64,000 nt of DNA from Halocafeteria seosinensis (taxonomy: Eukaryota > Sar > Bigyra > Bicosoecida). The stretch spans positions 1 through 64,000 of the forward strand of contig LVLI01000328.1 of NCBI GenBank assembly GCA_001687465.1, in the 5' to 3' direction. The notes under the pieces were generated by a model. The model was given only the letters and a program-made list of their open reading frames with translations, was not told where the DNA came from and ran no database searches. Positions 20,925 to 33,254 of this stretch are shown piece by piece. Made by a program: the position numbers and the translations under genes. Every line of letters begins with the position of its first letter. Within the stretch, counting starts at the first letter, position 1.

Positions 20925-22059
20925 GAGAAAGCAGTTTGATTCTTTTGCTCTCTCTAACAGGGTACCTCCTTCGCTCTCTTGTTGAAAAGGGACAGTTGTA
21001 AGACGCTAGCAAAGTACAGTAGCTGCTCGCTTGCTGTCACGTCATGCGTGTTTCGATAATTCTAAACGACTCCTGTAGTTCTCTGTGACGTGTGGTTGTT
21101 GAACCACTGGAATGACAGGAGCTACACCACTTGTTCAACAAACTGAACGTAATAGGAGGACAAAGCGTTAGCCTTTTATCTTTCTTTTCTTTTATATTAA
21201 TATCTCGATTAATCTCCTTCGTGTCGTGTGTTTTAAGATGACAATTTGAAGTACTTCGGCAAATTGGAACTGACGTCAACCCGAAGAGGGTACAGTAGTG
21301 AAACGCTCCTCTCTAAGAGTATTCGGTCAACTTCTGGGTCATCTGTCACATGCATGTGTGTGGTGAACCAACTAGAAGATCCCTTAGGGGAACTTCATTA
21401 ATCATTCTCGTAGCAGTCTCCTACCAACACACCTAAGTTTGGTTTACTGCGTAGATCACGGGTGTGTGTCCACAGACTCTCCAGTGAGTCAATGTGTTCC
21501 ACATGTTGTACTTGATCCCGCAAAGACTGAAAAACGCAAGCAGGATTTTGCCTTTCACAGTCTGAAACTTACTTCGGGAGGCTCTCCAACAAACCTTCTA
21601 CTACCGTGACCGAAGTATTGAAGCATCCATAACTCAAGTGGTTAGCGAAGGAAACTTCGCGACAGCAGTTTTCACAGTATTAATAGGATAAGCGTTGACT
21701 GTCTTCGTGCTATCAAGGACCCTGATTTGGTCAACTACCTACAGTGTAGGAGTTTAGACAACCTTGGGGCTTTTCATTCCGTTCCGAATTTTGTGGACCG
21801 CCATCGCGTGGGTCATGTAGTCTCCCGGGCGGCCGCTCACAATTCCAGCTTTGACAGAGTGCAAAGCTGTCCAAACTTCAACTTGGCCTTCATTGAATAC
21901 TCGATGATTGGTGTTGTTTATGGGGATTCATCAGGCATAATACAGTGAGAATTATTGTTGATAGTGGTGCAAACGTGAGGGGCAAAAGCAGAGGACAATG
22001 CAAGGTAAAAACTCAGAGTGAAGGCTGATTTGAAACACACATGCCAGTTAAACACTTCT
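20925..22059. other. intergenic, about 1.1 kb, nothing recognised
   Basis: No coding frame with family features was found. The right end presumably carries the promoter and 5' UTR of the PIH1 gene, and a CAG at 22073-22075 inside its first codons could even be a splice acceptor. Confidence 0.35.
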
Positions 22060-23645
22060 ATGGCTGCTTTTGCAGGTTTAATGAACATTGCCAAGGACAA
22101 GGGCGCTGCTGCGTCTGCAGCAGGCGAGTATTCTGAACCCGACCCGGCTGAAATTGCAAAGAATCTGGCTGTACCGGAAGGCATGGACGAGGAATCCTTC
22201 CAGAAAAAGGCCAAGGAGATATGGAATATGTTAGATGACATGTCCAAGAATGATCCTCAAGTGAGTTTTCTTCATTTCATGCTCGGCTTGTTGGTGTATC
22301 CGCGATAAGTGGAGATGGAACTTGTCATTCTTACCAGGGGTATCAAGAATTCGTGGGGCAGCAACTGAAAGAGGCTCAAGTCGATTCGTCAGGGAGAACT
22401 GTCATACCTACCCCAGGCTATGTGATCAAGACGGTATCCATGCCTTTGAATCAGTCGGAAAAGTCACATGTCACACACAAGTACCAAAGGAAGTTGATCC
22501 GCGGAAAATTCATGGTGAACTTGTGCTCCCACAAGATCATTGCACCACCGCAACTCAGTGATGGACAGGTTGTGGCAGACAAGGATGGCAACGTCCGGGT
22601 AAACAATATTGAAAATAAGACCACCGATATGTCGGTGCCTTTCGCAATCGGACCTGTTCGTGTGACGGAGGACAAATGTAAGTGATTGAACGTTTAAAAA
22701 AAAGAGTGGGTAATTAGTTCTGTCAATTGATGCTTCTGTACAGCTGGGAGCGAATGCTTCGTATGCGATGTTTTGGTCAACCCATGGACTGTAAAGTTTT
22801 CCACGGAGCACCAGACTTTCAAGAATGACTTGATACAGTTGATTCTTTATTGGGTTGGGCAAGAATACGATATTGGGCTATCGGATGATTACAAACTCCC
22901 GGCAACGTCATATAAGGGGGGAACAAAAGATAAGCGGGGCAATATAGATCCTCACCCGTTTGAGTTGCCCCGTTCTGAAGGCGAGAAGGAGTCGGGTGAA
23001 TCTGATGGCTCTTTGTCGTCGCCACAGGCGTTAATGAAACAAGTAGTGTCTGCGCGGGAGCAAAGCCAATCCCACCAGTCCGCCGCTCGCAAGCCGGACA
23101 TTTCGACAGATATAAACAAACAGAAGCAGGGGAAGACGCCTTCGATCCAGGAAGTTGAGGCCACCGAAAACAACCAGTCAGGCACCTCTGATCCAAACAC
23201 TGGCACTTCCGGTAGCCGCTCTACCGAAAGCAGTGGCAAGACAGAGACGGAACGGCATTGTGCCGCAGAACAGAAACCCTCCACGTCGGTTGGGTATTAT
23301 GAGTCAGAAGACGGAGATGTATATTTAGATTTCACAGTACAGCTCAAAGGCAAAATACAAAGTGAGTACCGGTGTTTGCTGTTCGTCGTTCTTGCAGTCT
23401 ATCTATGTCCATACCTCATCGACGCAGAAATGTCGGAGGCCGCTCTGGATATTTCTGAGGAAGTAATCCAGCTACAGCTTCCATCAGAAACTGGGATACA
23501 TCAGTGGTCTATTTCTCCAATGCTCGACGATGTGGCTGAGCTGTCTTTCCGAAAGTTTAACCCAAAGACAATCGACACGGACGCAGTAAAAGCGAAGTTT
23601 TCTAGGAAATCTGGAAACTTGCGGATCACAATAAAGTGCGTATGA
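22060..23645 (+). CDS. PIH1-domain protein (R2TP/dynein-assembly co-chaperone family)
   Basis: Four exons (22060-22260, 22338-22677, 22744-23361, 23428-23645) join in phase to 458 aa. Residues about 70-235 form a PIH1 N-terminal domain: PTPGYVIKT, then KFMVNLCSHKIIAPPQ, VPFAIGPVR and CFVCDVLVNPW across an intron, then a helical NDLIQLILYW. A disordered linker leads to a CS-like C-terminal domain from about 365. The 66-nt third intron is a multiple of three without a stop, but removing it restores the continuous CS-domain text. PIH1 proteins bridge Hsp90 to R2TP clients or pre-assemble axonemal dyneins. Which paralogue this is cannot be decided here. The upstream in-frame GTG at 22018 was not used. 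Confidence 0.88.
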
Positions 23646-23736
23646 TAAACACACAATTGGACACTCCTTTAGTGTGGTTCTGCATCCTCCGAGGAAGTTG
23701 GCTCGCATATCACTAGGGGGACAACCGGCAACACGC

Positions 23737-25146
23737 CTACTCTTCAGCCCCACTATGCCCTCCTCCAGCGGCAAAACCGTCTGAGCCTGAAGAGCCCTGC
23801 GTTTGCTGAAGAATTTTCTCGAAGTGCGGTCTAGCTACTCGAATATTCAAAGCTGTGGAGTCTCCGACTGTACTTTCCCAAAACCATGACAAGTTAGCCA
23901 CACAAGGAGCAAGTTCTGAAACAAGCGATACTTACGTAACGAGGAATCAGATGTTATAACCATGACGTAGGTGTTGCTTGTAAACTGCTCGATAAACGAT
24001 GAAAAGCTTCTATTCTTCACAGTCATCCCAGCAAACTTTTCATGGCTCTTGGTGCATGAAAGTTTGAATTGCTTAATGATATTGCTAATCTTCTCGAACC
24101 GATGAGGATCCAAATGTTCTTTCCTTGTTATGTGTGAGATTACCAGAAATGTAGCTCTTTCGAACAGGACTACTTCGTCCGCCTCACAAGCATCAGCAAA
24201 CTCGTTTAGATGCTGCTCCACAACGCTCACGTTAGGAATTAGAGAGTATACAATCGACGACCAAGCCTGGCAGTATTCTCAACGAAACCAATCATGGTCT
24301 ACATCAACGCAGCAGAATGCAATATATCCCTACCTTGTAAAGTGTTTCATCCCATATCGACGTGCCAAAACAAGTAATGGGGATGTTTTGACTTCTATTC
24401 TTAATCATTTCTGCCCGCTTATTGAAGACCTGTAGTAAGCAACAAACTGGGCGATCATAACTCTTCTGGTGATTAAAGTCAGAGAAATTTACTTACCTCC
24501 TCTCGCTTGGATTCAGGTTGAACAAGATCCATTTTATGTAAGAGACAAAATACTTGAGCATCGGGACTGTTTTGCGCAATTGCTTCAATGCACCCATCAT
24601 AATATCTAAAATCCTTCTGCATCCACTCAGTCCAGAAAAGAACACTGCTAGACAGCACCTCCAGACACACTCTAAGGAATGCCCGACGTACATCTAATTC
24701 ACTGCTATCAATGTCAAATACGTATATAAGTACTTCCACATTGGGGAATATGTGGTCCCGTTGGCTATCGAAATAGTTTTCATAGAAGGTATCCTGCCCC
24801 CCACAGTCCCATAAACTCAGCACCAAATTTCCCAGGAACCGCACGTGGCTATGCTCCACGTCCACTGTGCCCAAAAACGTCATCATATCATCGTAATAAG
24901 TCCCAATAAGCCAATATGCATGTCTTGAAGCGGTCCTCTTCACGTACGAGTTGGGTTGATCCTCGATGTCTCCCGAGCCAAATAGTTGGCGAAAATGATC
25001 GACCTCATAGAGGTCTTACCCGAGCCGGATTTTCCCATGAGAAGGACCTGTATACCGCCAGAGAACAGACAAAATAGCCCCATCGTGTATAATGGTACCC
25101 CGGTATCCACGTGGTTTTGGCTCACTTTTTTCCTATTCGCGCTCAT
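23737..25146 (-). CDS. RagA/Gtr1-type small GTPase
   Basis: Seven exons (25146-25126, 25047-24948, 24864-24692, 24616-24497, 24429-24334, 24266-23936, 23867-23737) join in phase to 323 aa, close to the usual RagA length. Motifs are intact: P-loop GKSGSGKTS at 12-20, IDVEHSHV-like switch text, WDCGGQ at 59-64, HKMD at 125-128 and a TSIWDE segment, followed by the Rag roadblock-type C-terminal domain. Rag/Gtr GTPases recruit TORC1 to the vacuole or lysosome in response to amino acids. Two introns (78 and 75 nt) are in frame and lack stops; they were removed because alignment with the family demands it. The 3' end faces the PIH1 gene, 91 bp away. Confidence 0.95.
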
Positions 25147-25554
25147 CTTTCTGTCAGTTTTTCAGGTTCTACGTCTACCATATACAGTAGGGATCAATAT
25201 AATATCAAAAATTTTGACCAATATCCACTCTATACACTCATAATGGCCCTCTACAGGTCTCAAGACCGGCTCAAGTTGAAGTTGCAACAGGACGAAAAGA
25301 TTGTTGCGTCACTGATCTGATGGACCCGGGTCCCGGTGTCCTTGACCCTTTTTGTCGCCTTAGGAATACCCTATGACATAACCCGCAGATCTGAGTCCCC
25401 TTTGCCAGGGGGGAGGACTGACTTCGATGCCTCTTTGGGTGTATATTAGGTACTCTCGGACGCATTGTATATGATACAGACCCGGAAGAGATTAAAGGAA
25501 AGACAGTTTTCTTTGGATTTGGGACAAGTCGAGAGTGGAACAGATACAGAAAAG

Positions 25555-26780
25555 ATGATAAATGTGGCAGCGCAGCGCTTTGTGCAGCAAGGCAGCCGGC
25601 ATTTCGGGCGCTTTTGCAACGCTTCTGCACGTCGTGTATGCTCTTCCCGGGGCCCAGCGTCCGCGGGTAGGTCCGCCATGAGGGGAAGAATGTCCCCCAA
25701 GTCATTGGATGGGTTTAAATTGCGCCAATCGAGCGTATTGGCGGATTCCATTGCCCGGGCCATGTCAACCTCCACGTCATCTTCGGGCGATAAAGACACT
25801 GCTACGCACGGAGGAAGCCAGGAGGGTGGTTTGGAGGAAGCCGGAGAGGAAGAGGTTGATGATACACGGTCCTCGACGACTCGAACAAGGAGCGAGGAGG
25901 AGGGGAATAAATCACAAACAGCGGCCCCTGGCGAGTCAGAAACGCAAGAAGCTGGAGGAGATGAAGGAGCCGGCGGTAGTGAAGGGGAGGATCAGGTGTT
26001 ACGGTTAGAGAATAGGGTGGCAGAGTTGGAAGCGCAAGTCAAAGAGCTTTCCAGCAACAGACAGAGATTATTAGCGGAAATGGAGAACGTCCGACATATC
26101 GCGAAGCGAGATGTCGAAAGTGCTAAATTGTACTCCATCTCTAAATTCGCCAAACAGATGTTGGACGTGGCAGATAATCTACGTCGTGCATTACAAGCAG
26201 TGCCGGACGCTGAGTTGGAGAAGGAGGAAAATAGGTTACTCTGCAATCTCCATGAAGGCGTGAAGGCGACAGATACACAACTCAGGAAGATCCTGCAGGA
26301 CCATGATATCCATGAAGTAAGTCGCTTCTGTCAAGGTAGTGGACTTTAATTTTTGTCTGTTGATCCTGCTTGTTGTTACTGCAGTATGGTGAAGAGGGTG
26401 ATGACTTTGATCCGAATCGTCATGAGGCAATGTTCCAAATTCCGGCTCAGAACGCGGAGCAAGAACCTGGCAAAATTGGACAAGTAAGTATTCGTTCCTT
26501 GTTCTCCGTGTTGCTATAGTAGCACCTACACAGGGACGGGAATTAACTATTAATTGACCAAGGTTAATTCCATCAGTTTGAGGTGCAATAGAGTTCGAGT
26601 GTCTTCCGGCGTTGGCGTTAATAGATCGGTATCTATTTTGTGGCGTCATCGTGGTTCAAATTCACCGCACATCATAATTTATTACTTTTGACGTTTGTCA
26701 TCCAGGTGCTGAAGACTGGATTCCAGTTCCGCGATAGAATATTGCGTCCTGCCCAAGTTGGAACTGTGCAAGATCAATGA
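25555..26780 (+). CDS. mitochondrial GrpE nucleotide-exchange factor
   Basis: Three exons (25555-26316, 26385-26483, 26706-26780) join in phase to 311 aa. The first 50 residues are rich in R, S, A and Q and lack acids, as in a mitochondrial presequence. A disordered acidic segment follows, then the GrpE coiled coil (RLENRVAELEAQVKELSSNR) and the head domain with LLAEMENVR, and later FDPNRHEAMFQIP. The last exon supplies VLKTGFQFRDRILRPAQVG, the conserved GrpE ending, which fixes the 222-nt second intron. GrpE releases ADP from mitochondrial Hsp70 during protein import and folding. The ATG at 25555 was preferred to one 90 bp upstream because it starts the presequence. Confidence 0.95.
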
Positions 26781-27127
26781 ACGAACACCTGTCAGCCGAG
26801 TTGCAAAAATATTTGTGCTGGCATAAACATGGATAGACGGAATAACTGGAGTTAGTGGTACTGCAGGATGTAGTGGTGGAGAATCCAATGAAGACCTCAT
26901 GGAATACTGACGAGAGGACTCTGATGCTCTCCTACAAGGAGGTCGAGGGTAGGTCCCGTCGCCTGACACACAGTTGTCTTTGAATCATCGGATGCGACAT
27001 ATCCGGTAGTATTGATTTATAAAATCACTTGACCAACAAGCTTGAAGTACCCTTTTACCTCCTGTACCAAATGATGAAGTGTATCGTGTATACATTTATG
27101 TCAGCAGTTGCGGCACTGAGTTGCCCT
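26781..27127. other. convergent intergenic gap
   Basis: 3' UTR space between GrpE (+) and the acidic protein gene (-). No feature was seen. Confidence 0.5.
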
Positions 27128-30100
27128 TCACTCTGCGATTTTGTCATAGCTCAATTTCAGCTCAGATACCTTCTCAGCGACCCGATCTATAAAATAAGGC
27201 AAAAACATGAAGTGATTGTCAGGACATGCCAACTTTGCTGCGCCCAAAATCACATTTTTGTATCTGGGAGAAAAGAGGGCCAGGTACGCAATATTCAGCA
27301 GTTCTCTCTGCGTAGCGTCTAAGCTTTCTTCCTTCAAGACATGTAGCAAGACCATTTCCAGGCGATTCTCTGGACTCATCTGAGTTTGCTGTTGCGGCAG
27401 TGGAGACTTCGGAGTCTTCTTCGGGGTATACGTGGAGCCTGAGTCCTCAGCTTGCACCACCAAACAAGAAAAAGGGTCAGCCTCAAAGACGAGGTATCTC
27501 CGTGCAGGTGAAGAGCTGTGTCCCCGGTGCTGCAGGGCACTTGATGTTGAATTCCTACCGGACTTCCTATCCTTTTCGATGGGAGACTGTTCCGATTCTC
27601 CGTGGTTGTCATCTTTATTTTCATCTGATCCAGATTTAGTGACCGTCGAAGCCGAGTGCCTGTCTGCTTGGTCTGCAATCTTTTCGATTTCTTCTGTGGT
27701 AATAAAATAGCGGTCGTCAGTCAAAGCTTTAGAGGCTTTCTGAGACTCGGAAGGGGCGTCACCATTACTGTTACTCCTGGCACGCTTTTTTGAAACCGCG
27801 GAGGACGGTCGTGTTGAACTCGTCCCCGTTTTCCGATCAGTGGATGAGGTGGCAGTACCAGTCGAGTGCTTGTTACTTTCAGTAGGATAACTAGCCCTCG
27901 CCGCGGTTTGGTCCGTAACCGAAGCAGTACCAGCTCCGGTAGCATTGGTATCAGTGTACGTGTTCTTGGGTGATTTGGCAGTGTACCCCTCCTTCGATCG
28001 CGTGTAATACTTGCTGGACTTTCCCGTGCTCTGCGATCTTTGATCGGCTGAAATTCCTCCCGCATCCACGCGCTGGGTTGTGACGGTAGTCCTGCCTACC
28101 GAACGAGCCGATTCCATTGGGGCTGCAGAGCTAGGAGAGGAGCTATGCAGATGATCCATTCCCAGGCGATTACCGGCCAAACTGTACTGCGGTGAATATA
28201 CCGAGGATGATACCGACGACGACGACGCCCTCTTGTTCGAGGAACTACTTGCAGAAGCTTGAGTAACTACCGCTTGGCTACTGTTCACTGCGGCAGTGTT
28301 GTCTCTAGAGGTAGTACCTTGGGCATTTGACGTTGAACTACCCTCTTCGGCATCACACGATGGTTTCAAATATTCCAAGACATTCATCCAACTGTCGACA
28401 GCGTCCTTCTTCGGTTTATGCCCACTCTTTTGAAGCCTATGCTTAACTGATTTAGCCGCTTTCACGACCTTTCGACACACGTCTTCCGGGAGAAAGTGGA
28501 AGTCCGGTACCGGTTGAGAGCCCAAAATGTTTTGGGACACATAGGTGGCAATTGCAGTACAAGCAGCTGTCGATAGATTCATTTTAAGCGCAGGGGGTAT
28601 TGCCTTGGGGAATCCGAGGAAGTGAAACAATATTTTGCGATTAAATATCCATTTGGGGAATGTACCTGAAGCGCTTGAGAGCATCTGGCTGAAAACATTC
28701 TGCAACGAAGGAAGATGACAGCAACGTTGAAATTCTACGGAAGAATGGAGCATTCTTTACGCTTCCAGACACTCACCTTGCTTTCTTTGGAGATCGCATT
28801 ATATTTCTTCTTACAGAGATCACCGGTCAGCTTCACTTTGGCCTTCGTATAAGGAGAGATAATGAAGGATTCTTTCGGGTAGAAATCGTCCAAGAAGGTA
28901 GCAAACTGGTCCCACAAGGTATTGACGGCTTCAGCTCTCCCTTCACGGGAGCCTCTTTGGTAAGCTTCCCCAAACATACTTTGCCAGTTTACTCGCATTG
29001 CCAACATCCGCTCCACTCCAGTACTGGTCCAATGGTCTATTGAGTCCTTGGGTGTCAATTCCTCGAAGACGTCCTGTTTGTCGTTCTCGTATGACTTACC
29101 AGCTGGCTGAGCGTCTGCTGTTGATGCGCGAATGCTGCTATTTTGAGGGCCACTATCACCCGGCTGAACTACTGTTGCATCGTCTGGTTCATTATCCGAT
29201 TCGTCAGAGTTGGACTCGGATTCTTCTTCACTTTCTTCAGGGCCGAAACCGTATTTTCCACTAAACTGGAGTTCGCGATCGATTGCACTTCTCTGTTGAG
29301 CAGACGCATGATTCCCAGCTCTACCGTTGATGCTCGCCCTATTGTCTTTCGTTGTCGAGCCTGCGTGTACCATGCCGTTACCCTGCTTCTTCTTCTGCTC
29401 CGCTAGGTATCGTCTCTGTTGTTCTGTAGTCGATAAATGACTCCTGTTTTCGCCATGGGATTTGGATGATCCCCGATGGTTCTTCATCGGAGGACTATAG
29501 AGCTCTTGGTGTTCCGGACGACCACTGGCTTGCCGACCCGCCTGGTTATTTTTTGCTTTCTCTTGTAGCAAGCTATTTTTGCCACGATTTTGTGAGCGTT
29601 GCTTGCCATCTCCGTGTCTTTGTGTCTGGTGCTGCGGGCGTTTTGAATGTAACTGACCGTCCCCTACATGAAGTCTTAGATCTTGCGCGTGCGTATGTGT
29701 GTCTAAGAAAGGATTAACTTCCCCATTTTGCACTTGTGTAGCTGCATCATCATCATCGTTGTCGTCTTCTTCTTCGTCATTTCCTCCTTGCTTGGCGGTT
29801 GCCTTGTCTTCTTCACTATCTTCATCATCTTCTTCCTCGTAGTCCTCATCATTCTCATCATCATTATCTATTTGTTCATCATCATCATCATCGTCATCGT
29901 CGTCGTCATCCTCCTGTTCTTCTTTATTACCATTATTTTTGCCTCGGTGATTACCCTCAAGGATCTCCACTTCGTCGTCGTCAGTGTTGCGAGCTTGCTC
30001 TTCTTGGTCGTCGTCTTCAGCGGTGGGAGTAATTCCTTCCTCGTCTTCATCCTCTTCCTGCTCTTCTTCTTCAATGGGCGTCGCTCTGCCACCTGTAGGG

Positions 30101-30423
30101 ACCGCACCGGGCCGCTTACTCCCATGGTCGACACCATTGGTGGGTGCGCCATTCAACGACGCGTGGTGACGACTAGCCGGTCCTTGACCACCAGCCCCCA
30201 TGTGTTTCTGTTGTCTATTGTGTTCCTGTGGAGGCGTCGGTGGCGTCACGGAGCCCGCCGCCGACACTTGAGAGTCCATCGGCTCTGTGGTAATGACGAC
30301 GACATTACCATGCCCTACGTGTGCGTGTCCTTCAAATTCTGGGTGGTCGTGGGGGTAAAGGCCGGTAAATACGCTGTCGTCGTCAGAAATGTGCGAGGCA
30401 TTTTCATCCCACGCGAACGACAT
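27128..30423 (-). CDS. large acidic, mostly disordered protein of unknown function
   Basis: Two exons (30423-28777, 28699-27128) join in phase to 1,072 aa. The first 450 residues are low-complexity with long D/E runs (coding strand rich in GAT and GAA), glutamine- and asparagine-rich stretches and a few basic patches. A globular-looking core at about 470-680 spans the intron (WTSTGVERMLAMRVNWQSMF, then FIISPYTKAKVKLTG, LCKKKYNAISK). A long Ser/Thr-rich linker follows, and a helical C-terminal domain (LLNIAYLALFSPRYKNVILG). There are no membrane segments. The acidic region suggests a nuclear histone- or chromatin-binding protein, but this is only composition-based. No family was recognised. 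Confidence 0.7.
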
Positions 30424-31443
30424 CTCCTTCTCTCTCTCTCTCGTTCTTTCTTTGCACGCACACTCTACGATTGCAAAAAAAAAATTATTGGTGTGTATGC
30501 CTGCAAATGGTTCCTTGCAGCAATTTTTTTCAAGTTCTTGAGCGACGCAACTTGGTTATTTGAACGTGTACTGGTGCATCCACAGCACAATACAATCAAA
30601 CCACCCCGTTTCGAATGTCGCTTCCTCTCGGGACAAAGACGAAAAGGGTGGAACAAACGGCTTCAACACCAAAAAGTGCTTGTCTTGATGCTTTTGGGCC
30701 CTTGGAAAACGGGGTTTGTGCGAGCAATTCGCGCTTGCGACCTACTTTTGGGGATTCCTTTCGTCCTTTTTCTCGTGTACAGAGCAATAAATACCCATAC
30801 GGAAGGTGTCCATCAAAACAAGCTCTGTTCACTGTGTAGTGTGGTGTCAAACAGCACTATCATCGTCCTGCGGCGGCGTCGAAACAGAGGCCCCCTGGAG
30901 TCACGGGATCTCCTCGCGGGGGATCCCACGGGGGAGTGAAGAAGGGGCTGTGGCCGAATAACCGACGCTGGTTTGTTCAACATCCCCGTCATGAAATTTA
31001 TTCCTTCGAACAATGAGGAATCGGTTTCGAAGAAAGAAGGTGAATGAAAGGTAAAATGTCATAGTGGGCGTGAATAAACTATTTTTTATGCTGTGTTGCG
31101 TATTGTGACGCCTTCCCTACAACAATTGTATGGTTGCACGCGTTTCAGCGCACCTCTTGAGGGCGAGGATGTATACAACAACTACACAACTAACTCAAGC
31201 GCAAGCAAAGTGGTTATACTACCCAAACACGCCAAAGAAAAACTTGAGTAACCATAGTACAGGCGCAAGCTCTTGCTAAGCCAACAGGAGACGAGGTTGC
31301 GGGTTTCGCAGATGGGACGGCGACAAGTGCTGCCCATACTTCAGAACCAGAACCACATTTGACCGAGATCCCATTACTGGTTGGGCCAATTTGCGACTCC
31401 GACGGCTACTCGGTGCTTTAGGTTCTGCATATACACAGGACAG
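30424..31443. other. intergenic, about 1 kb
   Basis: Upstream region of the acidic-protein gene and 3' region of the presenilin-like gene. A pyrimidine-rich CTCTCTCTCTC tract at about 30430-30444 lies just before the minus-strand start. No gene was recognised. Confidence 0.4.
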
Positions 31444-32902
31444 TTATTCTCGTCGACGATTTCGACGACGCTGACGGGTCCCATCAGAAGATGGCTCCTC
31501 AGTAGCTGGAACACTCTCCTTATTATCCGTTGTTGTGGACTCCTCCTTGGGAGCACTGGATTCATTATTGCTTTTATCAGCTACTTTCTCTTCTGTCTGT
31601 GTTCCTTCTTCCGGTTCACCCTCCTCGTAATCCATTAGATTCCCAATATCTCCTCGTGCAGCGGCAGTGACGAGAGCAGATATCAGTACAGCAGGCACCA
31701 AATACAACAATGCCGGTTGGGCGTGGTTATACACGTTCATCACTACGATCGTAGCTACAAGACCAAGTACATATCCGACCAACGTAGCAAGGAACATAGG
31801 CTTGGAGAATGATGCCTTGGGCCACCCCTTTTCATTGTACTCACCATTGGAGACGCAGAAGTCGTACCGTACCAGCAAGGCAACAAATACCCCAGGGAGT
31901 GCAATGTCGCCGAGACCCAGCATTGAGAACTCAGGAGTTTCCCCAGGTGTTTTCAGGAACAGCATCTTTATAGGGCCTGTTACGCTCTTCGCCACGGATA
32001 CCATCATTGGTGTATAGAATACAGCTACTATATCGTAAAAGAATAAGCCCACCTGCAGGGTGCAAAGGTGTTTACCTAATCAGATAGCATGTGAGTGCCT
32101 GACACGTCAGCTTACCAACAGCATAGCACCTATCCGGAACGACCCTACAGACATTTGCTCTATCCCGTATATACATATAGCCGCCGCAATAAAGTTGTTA
32201 CCCATCCAGTGACCTGTTGCTGCGTACCAGCCGCTGATGGCCATTCCAATAGCTAGCGCAATACCGTCTACTACGGTCACTTCACCTGCGTGCCACGTGG
32301 GTCCAAAACACAACATGAAGTTCCACCCGATGCGCAGTGCAAGAACTTCACACATACCTAGGTAAGGTACGTTAATTCCGCCCTTGGTGTAGCTCTGTAT
32401 CCTCCACAAAAAATAACAAATGCATGATATTGAGTAGTTTTGTCACGTTTGATGGATGGACACAAATGGTGGCTTACTTCCATCCATTCCTCCAGGTGGC
32501 TCGATACGAGTTCAGCGATAGCAAATGTTCCCATGAAGAAAAAATATACTCCCAACAATAAATTGATATAATCTTTATGAAAGAGCTTAAATGCCACGAA
32601 TAGGACCACTAAGACGGCTCCTGCAGTCAATGGGAAAGTCTTGGCTTGCTTTTCCGTCAGAGTTTGCACCTGTATCTCCACAAATATTGACCCCCAGTCA
32701 ACCAAAAGTCTTCTACAGAGTGAGGATGAAGTGTGTGACAACGTACAGGTTCACCTGCGCTCCGTAGAGAGCGTATGGAGCCAATATAGACGATACTCGT
32801 AGCTGCAGTGATGAGCTGCGAAGATACCGATAAATAGCCCATTGCGCCTCCAATGTGCGCTCCGATGAGCGCCAGGTACATGGGCCACGTTGTGACCGCC
32901 AT
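31444..32902 (-). CDS. signal peptide peptidase (presenilin-type GxGD aspartyl protease)
   Basis: Four exons (32902-32747, 32669-32478, 32394-32116, 32052-31444) join in phase to 411 aa with about nine hydrophobic segments. The catalytic motifs are complete: FYD (Asp 216), GLGD (Asp 258) and QPAL (322-324 for PAL). INLLLGVYFF and LGLGDIALPGVFVALLVR are typical of SPP rather than presenilin. SPP cleaves signal-peptide remnants and tail-anchored proteins in the ER membrane. The C-terminal 80 residues are acidic and end in a run of arginines (RRRNRRRE), not a standard KKXX signal. The start at 32902 gives the expected short lumenal N-terminus; the frame is open to 33058. Confidence 0.95.
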
Positions 32903-33254
32903 GATGCGTGATTGTATGAGTCTAAATTCAGAATTACACCTATCAAATGTGGCTAAAATTGACGATTCCAATGCCCCAAGATTAACCACCAAGAAAAGAT
33001 TGTCGCGTTCTAGTAGAGTGGAATCAGGAAGTGCATTTTCAAACTTGGAACTCTGCATGAAGTCGAATTATTAATCTTAGGGAACTGAAGGAGTGGAATT
33101 CAGGGCGGTGCAGCTGCAAGCACTCAGTTCTAACCTATCAAGCTAGTAACTTCGAAGTTTCGTCGTTATATAATCGACCCTATTTGTCTTGCAAACCAAT
33201 TGTCCATATCAAGGTCACTCGAAACAGCTTCGCTTTGTGCCGCTTTGATATGGA
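32903..33254. other. intergenic gap
   Basis: Promoter of the SPP gene and 3' end of the triple-unit membrane protein gene. No feature was seen. Confidence 0.5.

Noticed and set aside
26484-26705. Possible tRNA-like T-loop (GGTTCAAATTC) in the second GrpE intron
   Set aside because: The T-stem does not pair correctly and no acceptor or anticodon stem could be built.
29728-30939. 403-codon plus-strand open frame
   Set aside because: It is the complement of the D/E-rich coding sequence on the minus strand; its Ile/Val/Phe/Ser runs follow from that and no domain is visible.
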